NCBI RefSeq assembly: GCF_963576545.1
Contig: NC_083648.1
Coordinates: 8,977,739 to 9,041,738, forward strand
DNA length: 64,000 bases
Reading direction: 5' to 3'
Origin: Limanda limanda
Lineage: Eukaryota; Chordata; Actinopteri; Pleuronectiformes; Pleuronectidae
In this document: positions 11,541 to 21,751 of the stretch, piece after piece
How the letters are laid out: each line of letters begins with the position of its first letter
Position numbering within the stretch: the first letter of the stretch is position 1
Made by a program: the position numbers and the translations under genes
Notes under the pieces: model-generated
What the model was told of the DNA's origin: nothing
Database searches by the model: none
Seen by the model: the letters and a program-made list of their open reading frames with translations, nothing else

Positions 11541-12223
11541 CGTCTCCTCTTTTCTTTGGTAAAATCCTACAAATTAATCTTGGCCATAGGTCTTTGTGAT
11601 TGATATCAGATTTGCTCCATGTTAAAATATTCAACTTTTATCTATATGTGTCATTTCCATTTGACCACATGATTTGTTGAAGAAAGCATCCTGAAAAGTT
11701 ATTTTGCACCCATGCAGTAAGGAGTTTGAAACACCTTCGGTTTCTCAAACAAAAGTGAGACATATACTCAGTACAGAATGATTAGACATAAAAATCAATG
11801 TGCTGGTTTTGTAGCCATTTTTACCTCAAACCCTATTGGTGTTATATCATATTTTATCATCATCAAGCGTTATCTCCACATTGTATTAGTGCTTTAAATC
11901 TCACAGTCAGGAGATCAGAAACTAATTTGCAGCAGTATACTCTGAAGTCTGCTCCTTTTCTATAACTATAAACGGACTTTATAATTTATACACCCCCCTA
12001 ATGGAGTTTGTAAAACGCTTTGCTCCAACAGATGCACATCCAATCAGAAGTTTGAAACGGCGTTGGCACCATCAGGGGTCTTTTTTTGATTAGCTGAAAT
12101 AAGAAAAACAAACTTTGGATTGGATGGGAGGACGCACCTTTGGCCCACCCCGGCCTGGACAAAGCCCAGTTATCAATCCAGGATCCGAGGGAAGAAAGGA
12201 GAAGTGTGTTTTCCCCTGTTGTG

Positions 12224-12287
12224 ATTGGATTCTCAAGGTGTCAGTCAAGTCACCGCTGACCCATTTGCATAAGGAGGAGACTATAAA
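12224..12287 (+). promoter_or_regulatory. vim core promoter elements
   Basis: An inverted CCAAT box (ATTGG, 12224-12228), an octamer ATTTGCAT (12263-12270) and a TATA box TATAAA (12282-12287) lie in order 100-160 bp before the vim start codon. The spacing fits a TATA promoter with transcription starting near 12310. The open frame that continues upstream of the ATG is therefore mostly untranscribed. Confidence 0.6.
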
Positions 12288-12384
12288 CGTGTCCTGTTGT
12301 GGTGACCGCCCTCCCAGGCGCACTGTGCTCATGCTGCAGGGATCAGACGAGAACCAGAGAAGAACCAGAACCAGCACCAACAAC

Positions 12385-15300
12385 ATGTCGTTCACATCAT
12401 CCCGACACTCTTCCTATAAGAAGATGTTTGGAGGAGAGCGAGTGGCCCAGAGGAGCTCCTCCAGCAGCCGGCAGCTCTCCACTCCGCTGCGCTCCTCCCG
12501 GGTGTCCTACAGCCTCTCCTCCGCGCCGCCGGCCCTTTACGCACAGAGGACGCAGCGGCTCCGGAGCAGCGCGGCCATGCCCCGGCTCTCCTCCGACAAC
12601 CTGGACTTCTCCCTCACCGACGCCATCAACAGCGACTTCCTGGCGAACCGCACCAACGAGAAGGCGCAGATGCAGTCGCTGAACGACCGCTTCGCCAGCT
12701 ACATCGACAAGGTGCGGTTCCTGGAGCAGCAGAACAAGATCCTGCTGGCGGAGCTGGAGCAGCTGCGCGGCCAAGGCACGTCCCGGGTCGCGGATCTGTA
12801 CGAGGACGAGATGCGGGAGCTGCGGCGCCAGGTGGACCAGCTCACCAACGAGAGGGCCCGGGTGGAGGTGCACCGGGACAACCTGGTGGACGACATCGAC
12901 AGCCTGAGAGAGAAGTAGGAGTCGCTGCTCTCTCCTCCCCTGTGTGATGTTCCAGAACCTCCAGAGAGATTTCTATAACTGTTCTATATCTATAATTCAG
13001 ATTAATTCACTTTTCTATATATGTACACCTGTTATAATAGACAAATATAGACAAGAATATCTGGAAAAATGTTCTCCAGGCACTGCGCAAAACCTTTGCA
13101 GCATGCGTAAACGTGCGTAAACTATATGGCAGTGTTTTAATGGCAGCTCAGATAAAATGCCTGCTCTTGTCTGTCCAGGTTGCAGGATGAGATATGCCAG
13201 CGTGAGGAGGCTGAGTCCAACATGCAGAGCTACAGACAGGTACAGTATGATCCACCTAAATAAACCCCTCCAGTGGCGGATCTATAGAATTGTTCTAAAC
13301 CGGAGGAAGGGGCATTAAAGGGGCCACAATTTACACACGCAAGGGCCAGTATGTCCAACATCCACTCCTGATTCAATAAGGTGCACATTTGAGCCGTGTC
13401 ATGAGCTTCATAGCTCTGAGCAAAGCTAAATTATTTATTTATATATGTATATTTATTGTCGGGGGCACTTCAGGGGCCGATTGGATTTCACCTGGGGCCA
13501 GTGTTCCCCTGGATCCGCCCCTGAACCCTTCCCCATCAGACAAAACTCTGCATGTGTTATATACCTTGAATGAAAAAATGTTAATGTGCTTTAGTCCGAA
13601 CCAGCAGAAGTTGCTGTTCCTGGTAAACTCCCCTCAAATTGTTGACAGGTGATGTCAAAGAGATTAGATAAACCTTAATTATCACCGTGAGCCTTATGCA
13701 GTGCAGCCGCCTCCGTTTCTTCTTATCAGTAATCTTTATCTTATTACCGCTTAGGAGCCGCAAAGACAGGGATGCACTCTTCTGATGGCACAACAGCAGA
13801 TCCAAGCCGTGATCCAAAATAGCTGTGGAGCAGAACTGACCTTGGCCTGGTGCAAAAGGCCAAGTTGTGGCTGTGTAGTTAAATCAGGCCGGCAGTGAGA
13901 GGAGATCTTTTTAAGTCTAACTGGTCACACTGAATGAGCTGAGTACAAACCCAACAATGATTTGGACCCGATGTGGTTATCAGAGCGAGAAGACAAGCCA
14001 CCATGTGATCCAGCTGTCTCGTTGTGGGAGAGCATCAACACTGGAAAAAAAAAAACCCTTGTCAGAAATGGTTTCCTCTCACTGCAGGTTTCATGGTGGC
14101 TGATAATAAGTCGCGCAATGAGTTTCACATAAGAGTCGTGGTTCAAAAAAAGACAAAATATATATAAAAAACAAGGTACTACACAAAATGTAGTGCTCTG
14201 AGTAGTTTATACGTAGCTATGAGTAAATGACATGTGCTGCTTTTCCAAGGCCTGTGGTAAATTATCAACACATTACAAGACCATGTCCTTGTCTGTAAGA
14301 ATAGCAGGAAGGAAGTCCCCGTGTCCTGGCACACAAACAACAATGCAGGCCCGGCTCTCGGCTCTCGCTCAGTCAGGCAGACGGTCACTCCTCCAGCCCC
14401 GGGCCGGTTTGGGAAACTCTGCTGAATAGCTCACTTTGTTTGTGGCATTACAGCCGGGGCCAAAGCTGCTTCATTTGCTGATACCTCAATTAGCAGCCTG
14501 CCAACTCTCAGACAAAGCCCAGCAGCATGGGAGTGCACCGCACTGAGGGTGTACGCAGGAGACATGAACTGGAATGGGATAAAAATTTATAGGATCTTTT
14601 TTAGTCCAATTAAATATTTTATATTTCAGGAATAATTGAAGGACGGTATAAATGATAATCATATTCAAATGAAAGCCTCTTGTAGAACTGAGTTTATAAC
14701 AGAACAACCAATAGAGATTTTTAAGTTAAGAATGCTGGGAAATAATAAATGGGATTAAGGGCTTCTTGGATAAGACTGTGTGGTTCTGGTGCTCTACAGT
14801 AGCCCCCCCCTTCCCGAGAGCAAACTCAGGACATGGAAACACTCACTCTGAACTCTGCACAACCCTTTTCCACAGATTTAAAATATGGTACGAGGTATAA
14901 AATTTGACTTACTTGAGATAATATACAAAAAGTGACTTTGAATCCCATCATGTGGTGGAAGAAGTATTTTGATCCTATATAAAAGTAGAGTTAGAAGAAT
15001 TAAAACGATAGTTATAGGACATTATCAGTCGACATTGTAATTGGTCAGTGTCTCAATTTTAGGTCCTTATACACTACTGGATATTTTAATAACAATACCC
15101 TGTATGATTTTTTATATACTTTACCCCCTAATTAAATATATTACGAATGAAATCCTAATCTAAGAAGGGATTAAAGAAGTGCTAAGAAATATAACAGGGT
15201 AAAACAAGTGAAAAAATTCATTATGAAATGTAGTGGAGTACAAGTATATGCAGTTAAAATACAAAAAAAATGCACTACTTGAGTAAATATACATTCCACT

Positions 15301-17890
15301 ATTGACAATCTGCCTGTGATGTATACAAGTAGTACTGCCTCACAGCTGATGTAGTGTGTAAATCCTTCAGGAAACAAGTAGTTAACTGTTACAACCATCT
15401 GCAGTGGCACATGTCATGTGTCTGCAGCTGATGTTTATTGGATGCATGTGCTTGTGACCTTGCAGCACCACACAGTTTGTGTACGTGAGCGTTGTGTGAA
15501 GGTGGCCGAGCATTTTTTTTCCTCCGTGTCAGCAAACATGTAATTTATAATTCATGTCACCTTCACAAGTCACCTTATTAAGACCCAGTGTCATGGCACA
15601 GGATGTGGACAATGCTGCCCTCTCCAGACTGGACCTGGAGCGGAAGGTGGAGTCGCTCCAAGAGGAAATCAACTTCCTCAAGAAGCTGCATGACGAGGTG
15701 AGCTCCCTTGTTTTGTGGCACGAGCTGACTCAGTCTGCTGCGGAAAACAATGTCAGCTAATTTTAAATGCCTGTTTAAAAAAAAACTTGTCCCAATCATT
15801 TTAAGCATTTGTTAATGTGCTCAAGCACCAGATTTCTCCATTGCTCTGATTCTCTTATAGAGCCAGTAAAGTCATTGTGAAGTACAAAATAAAAGACATT
15901 ATTGTTTCTATCGCAGGAGATGCTGGAGATGCAGAGTCAGATCCAGCAGCAGCAGCATGTGCAGGTGGACATGGACATAGCCAAGCCCGACTTGACAGCT
16001 GCCCTGAGGGACGTGCGTCTGCAGTACGAGAACCTGGCCTCCAAAAACATCCATGAGTCTGAGGAATGGTACAAATCCAAGGTCAGGAGTTTCCACAAAG
16101 TATCAAACCATTGAAATATATATAAAGCTGTTCCTCACAGATCTAAGGAGCATTTTAGCATCTACAATTCTTGACTTAACTGTTTTCGTTGTCTCACTGT
16201 TCTTATGCTCTGGGCTTTAGTAGGCAGCTGTTTTCATATATCAGATACGTACAAGAGAGACGGATAAGACAGTTAACAACTATCTGGTGAACATAGTGAA
16301 GTGTTTAACAGCTAGAGAGGCAGACACTTTTCCTTTGGACCTCATGGAGACTAAATGAAAACTGGTCTTACATGTGTCTTGTGGCCAGAGACGAGGCTTC
16401 AAATGACGGGAAATGTTGCTCTGTGGCTGCTACATGAGTTATCGAGCAAAGTTCATGTATTTCCACTTCCCAGTGTGGCTGAAAAAATCAGCTAGTGCAG
16501 GTGTAACTTAGATGCAAGTATTGTTTCTTCTTCTCCTAAAGGTTTTCTCAGTATTCCAGTATTTCAGTCAATGCAGTGATTCCTAAACACTGCCTCAACC
16601 ACCAAACTGCAGCATGGTGTCGGCGAGTCTCTCTTTTGGCCACATCTTTAATAATTCACTTGTTTCACGCTATCTGCCACATTCACTCTCCCTCAGCCCC
16701 TGACTCATCAGTTGTTGAACAGTAGACTTCTTCATCTCTCCCTCTCTCTCTCTATCCATCTCAGTCTGTCTCTTTGTCCCTGCGATTGACAGTTTGCTGA
16801 CCTCACCGAAGCCGCAGCCAGGAATAATGACGCTTTGAGGGTGGCCAAGCAGGAGTCCAATGACTACAGACGCCAAGTCCAGGCACTCACTTGTGAGGTG
16901 GATTCCCTCAAAGGCACTGTGAGTACACGGCCGTATTCCTAAAGGCAATAATGGTGCGAAATCTATATGTTATATATACAAGTCTATATATTATGTAGCT
17001 GGGGAAAAACAGGCCACAAAATAATCTGCATGAGGTTGAATAATGACACAGCAAAAACAGAAAATATTCAGGGAAAGTCTATTGTCAAGGGTGGCAAAAT
17101 CAAAAAAGTTCACCCTTGCATTTTATTTATCGAGTTATTTTCTCCGCCCGAGCGTTGAATTGTTCCTTCTTGGCTGCCGTCCCAGAATGAGTCCATGGAG
17201 CGCCAGATGAGGGAGACAGACGAGAACTTCTCCCTGGAGACAAACGGTTACCAGGACAACATCAGCCGTCTGGAGGAGGACATTCACAACATGAAGGACG
17301 AGATGGCCCGTCATCTCCGCGAGTATCAGGACCTCCTAAATGTCAAGATGGCCCTGGACATTGAGATCGCCACCTACAGGAAGCTGCTGGAAGGAGAGGA
17401 GAGCAGGTAATGGGTGGAGGAGACCTTGTATCCTCGAAAATTCGACATTTCCAATGTCCATCTGACAGGAACTAGCTTTCGTTACATGCAACAAAAAAAT
17501 ATCTGTTGATTAACTGCACTTTCTCCATTTTCAGAATCTCAGCTCCCCTCCCGAACTTCTCATCTCTCAACCTGAGAGGTAAACCTAATTTCTGCATGTT
17601 GATTTTACTGCAGGAGTATAAATATATACCAGATGATACTTTAACACACAATTTTCTCTTTTTTTAGAAACAATGATTGATACTAAACCTCATTTCGAAA
17701 ATATAACAACTAAGAAGGTTCTCATTAAGACCATTGAGACCAGGGATGGTCAGGTGGGATCCACTTGAATTGATTTTCAATCACTGAAGCACTTTCCTGA
17801 CAACTCTGGCTTCTGACCGTTTCCCTGCCCTCTGCATCTCTTTCCAGGTCATCAACGAGTCGACCCAGAACCATGACGACATGGAGTGAT
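12385..17890 (+). CDS. vim: Vimentin (type III intermediate filament), complete, 9 exons
   Basis: Coding exons: 12385-12914, 13179-13239, 15602-15697, 15917-16081, 16793-16918, 17186-17406, 17535-17578, 17668-17753 and 17849-17890; 1371 nt, 456 aa. All junctions are GT-AG, and the exon lengths I recall for mammalian VIM recur except exon 4, which is 3 nt longer through an extra Gln. The head carries SSYKKMFGG. The rod starts with [19 protein letters not shown] and ends with [12 protein letters not shown], the helix-initiation and helix-termination motifs. The conserved vimentin Cys sits in [11 protein letters not shown]. The tail has [13 protein letters not shown] and ends [16 protein letters not shown], matching vimentin rather than desmin, GFAP or peripherin. 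The product forms cytoplasmic 10-nm filaments in mesenchymal, glial and lens cells. An extra Cys occurs at the start of exon 2 ([10 protein letters not shown]). A teleost vimentin-like paralogue is the main alternative. Confidence 0.93.
13271..13523. mobile_element. Non-autonomous hAT-like MITE in vim intron 2
   Basis: The left end CAGTGGCGGATCTA and right end GGATCCGCCCCTG form terminal inverted repeats with few mismatches. The flanks are aacccctc (13263-13270) and aacccttc (13524-13531), an 8-bp target-site duplication with one mismatch, as expected for hAT transposition. The 253 bp between hold no coding sequence. It lies in the intron after exon 2 and does not affect the coding sequence. 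Confidence 0.8.
16262..16450 (+). repeat. Dispersed repeat, family B (copy 1), vim intron 4
   Basis: A segment around CTGGTGAACATAGTG, then TTTAACAGCTAGAGAGGCAGAC, then CTCATGGAGACTAAATGAAA resembles 30525-30665 (GCAGTGAACATAACATG ... TTTAGCTGCTAAAGATCCAGAC ... CTGGAGGAGACAGGAAAT). It is recognised as a common fish repeat; class unknown. Confidence 0.45.
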
Positions 17891-18231
17891 AGCATCTCTG
17901 TCTTTGTGAAACACCACCAGAAGCAATACGAAGAAAACACAGTTCACCGTAGCTACGAGCAAGCAAACAACACACAAAGAGCAAACCGCTTCGAAAAGTG
18001 CCTTTATATGTGATGAGCCTGTTAGTCGACACAGACTGTATTTTGCTTTCTCCTCTGCTGAAAGTCTCTTGTTACATTTGTTCAGACACAATAGTGAAAT
18101 CAGCACAACATAGAAACCCTCACTGAGGTCTGCAGAAATCTTTCTTTGTAACCAAAGTAGTATTTTTGATTAATACATAGCGTGCACTCTCCAGGAAACC
18201 TGTATGCTGAAGATGTCACTTGAAGATAAGC

Positions 18232-18237
18232 AATAAA
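18232..18237 (+). terminator. vim polyadenylation signal
   Basis: AATAAA 342 nt after the vim stop codon, preceded by non-coding 3' UTR sequence. The size fits the short vimentin 3' UTR. Confidence 0.75.
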
Positions 18238-18239
18238 CC

Positions 18240-19330
18240 ATTAAGACTGAAACTCAGTACTGTGCATGGTGTAATACTTCATAATGCCTTACAACACATC
18301 AAGGTAATGATGTTTCATTAGCTACAATAATTCATCATATTAAAAAAGGTAATCTTTGTCATTTTAAATAAGGCCTGAACTGAAAACGTGGGTTGTTTGT
18401 AAGTAATTAAGTTGTTAATTTTTCTCAGTTATTCAAAATATTCCACATTTTACTGTAATGATCTTGAAAAAAAGAATTGAAACTGAATAACAGATTAAAG
18501 AGTATAATTGAAAAGTGTTTAAAATAACTGCTAATTATAATATTGAAATGATACAATCATCATGGAGCTTGTAAATTATTTTTCCATCACTTCTTTCCAC
18601 CAAGACATCAAACTGGACTTTCCCAAACTATTAGCAATACTAAAATAACGGGCAAGATTAAAGTCAATTATGTTTCATTCATAATACTTAAATGCAGATA
18701 CAGATTTCATCATAGGAAAGTGGGAAACTGTTTCGAGCAACAGAGGGAAGGGATCCTATCATGCAGCAGGTGTAGTGTATATAGAAACAGGCTACAGCTA
18801 CAATTACAATTTATAGAAATGACCACATTCCAATGGTGGAAAGCATTACATCAATTAAAAAAATAAAATAATATTAAATAAAAAAGAAGTATATACAATA
18901 TTAAGTTTTACAGCTACTGAATAGGCCTTGCTGTGAGATTGATCTGTTGCATTTCTTGTATGAAAGGTGCAATACAAATAAAGTTATTCTTTCAAAGTTG
19001 TTATTATAAAGAACGTGCATTCAATCGATGCAGAACAAATAAAGTTATTATTATTATAAAGTCTGTTATGTCTATTGGTTAACAGAGTTTTGCACATGAC
19101 ACACTCTCAGTGTTGTGTCTACTCCGTTTGCAGGTGAATGAAACAAAAAGGAAACTTTGCTCAAACTTCTGCAAAACATCCTCACGCAGCTCTGATGGAA
19201 ACCTGCTGTGCTCGGCCGCCCCCTCTCGGTGACACGCAGGACACGTTATATTTCATCAGCTGTGATTCATCATCAGGTTTGAAGTCACATCAGTTTCCGC
19301 TCGTTTTAATAAACCGGGTTAATTGAAGCC
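18240..19330. other. Intergenic, AT-rich
   Basis: No reading frame of note. It contains a retroposon-like tail near 18905-19050, then grades into the CpG-rich segment that precedes the exon at 19641. Confidence 0.5.
18905..19050 (+). repeat. Retroposon-like 3' tail
   Basis: The motif GGTGCAATACAAATAAAGTTATT is characteristic of 3' ends of fish non-LTR retroposons or their SINEs. A second shorter copy of ACAAATAAAGTTATTATT follows at about 19027. Class uncertain. Confidence 0.45.
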
Positions 19331-19640
19331 GCTTGTTGTCGCCTCCTCGCCCCGGGAGATCTGGTGTTACTTCCTCCATGTGACGCGTCTCTCGCTGGGA
19401 ACAAACCGAGGGAGACGCCGACATGATCCGCTTCAACTTTCAGTTTGTGCACTTCCATCGAACCATGGTCACCTCAGCGGGAAGTGGAGTCGAGCTCCGT
19501 GCGTGTGAATGACAGGAGAGGAGCCGGGTTTTGTTTTTTAAACAAATGGAGTCAAGTTCCAACAGGTGTTTTGAGTGGAAATGAGAGCTGAACCCACTGG
19601 AGCAGATTTACGCTGAGGGTTTACCGCTTTCTCTGCGGCG
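19330..19640 (+). promoter_or_regulatory. CpG-rich promoter/5' UTR segment
   Basis: CpG density rises abruptly (CGCC, CCCGGG, GACGCG, GACGCCGAC) against an AT-rich background and continues through the exon at 19641-19902. No TATA box is seen. This fits a CpG-type promoter for the downstream exon. Confidence 0.45.
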
Positions 19641-19902
19641 ATGGGCTCCGTGACTTCGGCCCTGACGAGGACGAGGAACGCGCTGGTGAAGGTGGGCTCG
19701 CAGCCGGAGACCCAGGACCCGGAGAGGAGCCAGTCCGCCCCGGAGACCGACCGGGCCCGGAAGAGGAGCTCCCGGTTCAACGTGGCCATCCAGGTCGGGA
19801 GGCAGAGCTCCCGCACGTCGCTGTCCGAGGTGCTGAGCAGGCAGGACGGCGAAGGAGCCAGACAGACCCCGAGGAAGAGGAGTGCGGAGGCTCCACAGGG
19901 CG
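19641..19902 (+). CDS. First coding exon of an unrecognised gene, N-myristoylation-like start
   Basis: ATG at 19641 opens 87 codons plus one base, ending at a strong donor (GGCG|GTGAGTG). The translation begins MGSVTSAL: Gly2 with Ser6 fits the N-myristoyltransferase consensus. The rest is hydrophilic, basic and Ser/Arg-rich (RKRSSRFNVAIQ, RQSSRTSLSEVLSRQ), like an intrinsically disordered membrane-tethered adaptor. The in-frame TGA six nucleotides past the donor would end an 89-aa protein if unspliced. CpG-rich composition, open frame and donor together support a real exon. I recognise no family. A phase-1 partner exon could be 21639-21751. Confidence 0.5.
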
Positions 19903-20032
19903 GTGAGTGACTGCTCGGGCCTGGATGGAGAGTCTGTTCCCATTCAAGTCAGAAAAGTTTACACCTTCATACAGCCTGGATATGTTGATAGTAAAGTTAG
20001 ATAGTGGAAACTTACTAAATACTCTACTTTCA

Positions 20033-20232
20033 AGTTTCAAGTTCTATTTGTCACACAGGGTCAACCCCATAAATGTAAAACCAAGGTAAGCTTACCATAG
20101 AACAACAAAAGTGCTGCGAATAGATGCACTGTATGAATGTGTGTGTGAATGGGTGAATGTAAAACTGTACTGTAAAGCGCTTTGAGTGGTCATTAAGACC
20201 AGAAAAGCGCTATATAAATACAAAACCATTTA
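20033..20232 (+). repeat. Retroposon-like 3' tail
   Basis: Two adjoining motifs: TTTCAAGTTCTATTTGTCACA, then TGTAAAGCGCTTTGAGTGGT with AAAAGCGCTATATAAATAC and CCATTTACCATTTAT. The second is a very common 3' end of fish L2-like LINEs or SINEs sharing that tail. Confidence 0.6.
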
Positions 20233-21638
20233 CCATTTATCATAAAAAAGTCAAATACAATGCTATGTGCATTCAAAGGTGCAGTGTGATCTTCGTTTTA
20301 AAAGAAGTGACCACTTTGACTGTGAGGAGTGTGTGTGGATAGTTATTACACCGTGTGTGTATCAGTTGTTTCACATTTTTCCAATTAAAATGCAAAATAT
20401 GTGCAAAGGTTTGTTAGTCATGAGTTGACTGCAAGTTTAGGAACCTGATGGCCTGATGGGAGAAACTAATGTGGTGAAACATCTAGTCATTCAGTAAAAA
20501 GTTTGAACACCACAGTGTAGAAATACTCTTTTACAAAATGAAGTACAAGTTAAAGTCCCCATTAGTAAGAAGGGTAATTTGTCAGATCATCACTAATGTT
20601 GCATTCAGGGACTTCTTGTACAGCTGGTGTAGCTCAATATATATCAAATATAATATGTTTTTAGCTTATTCATATTTTGACTAGTAACTTAAACTGTGAA
20701 ATAGTGTTCAGTGAAGTAAGTCAAAACCCTCTGAAAAGTATTAAGTAAAGTAAAGCATTTATGGGATATACTCAAATAAAGTAAAGAAATTGAAAACGTG
20801 TACTGAATTACAGTTGCTGACTAAATTAATCTAGAGTTGCCTTCAAAGTCAAGGCAGCCGTCATCAAGTGGTTGAAGGTCATAACAATCGTTGCCTTTAA
20901 AGAGTTAATATAATAATATAAATATGAATAATAAATTAATGCTTTATAGATTAGGTTATGGATTATAGGTGGTAAGATATTAAGATTGTACTTCACTGTG
21001 TTTTGGGAACATGAAATGGCTTCAACTGTGCTACTTCCCACTGAACATCTCTGCGGTTCAGGTTGTGGATTTGTGCGAACATGAGAGCAACTGGTCACTT
21101 CAGAGGATCACTGGGAACACGCTGGTGGAAATGTATTCACTGAATGAATCCCGGGCTCTTTGAAGCTCAATGCAACATATCTCCACTACCAAAGCATCTG
21201 TTTGATGTCTGAGGTGTCGCTGCCACAGAAACAACACAAACAAACCCCCTCCATTCATGGGAAACTGCAATGTTTGCATAGAACTCTGTTTTCTTCCTCT
21301 TTTAAAAACATGGAAATACATGTAGATTATTTTATAGAATCTGCAAGAGCTAGAAAAAGGTTCACTTTACTGCTGGTTCAACTGCAACTGGTCTTTTCTT
21401 GGCAAAAATACCAATAAACATGTGAAACGGCAATTTTGAACAGCTGCTCGTGGGTGATTCACAGTTTTATACTTCAGTGAATCTAGACAGAGTAAATCTG
21501 TTATAATTACCACGTTATTGCATTATAACAAGTGTTTTATATGCAACATTTTGACCCCTTAAACATTTCTAATGTCTTCGTACAATTTGTCCTTTGTGTA
21601 ACTCAGTGCATCCCTCAGTTCATCCTGTTTATCTTCAG

Positions 21639-21751
21639 TTCAGTGTAGATCCAAGTCCCTGCTTATCTGTCCCAGAGGAAAGACTTCTCCCCGGCTGACT
21701 CCGAAAATACCATCCGTACTGTGGCGTTTCCATGACCCTATGACAGTATAG
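21639..21751 (+). CDS. Speculative terminal exon for the gene starting at 19641
   Basis: A pyrimidine-rich acceptor (CTGTTTATCTTCAG) precedes 21639. Spliced to the phase-1 donor at 19902 it gives 37 codons (RSKSLLICPRGKTSPRL, then KIPSVLWRFHDPMTV) before a TAG at 21749-21751, for a protein of about 124 aa. The same frame reopens after the TAG to 22189. An AATAAA lies at 22561. Only phase compatibility and openness support it; 37 open codons can occur by chance, and the minus strand is open over the same stretch. Confidence 0.2.

Noticed and set aside
12115..12384. In-frame upstream extension of vim to an earlier ATG
   Set aside because: The TATA box at 12282-12287 lies inside it, and vimentins start at the MSFTSS-type methionine at 12385.
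12397..12873. 158-codon minus-strand frame
   Set aside because: Antisense of vim exon 1, whose GC-rich codons leave the opposite strand open.
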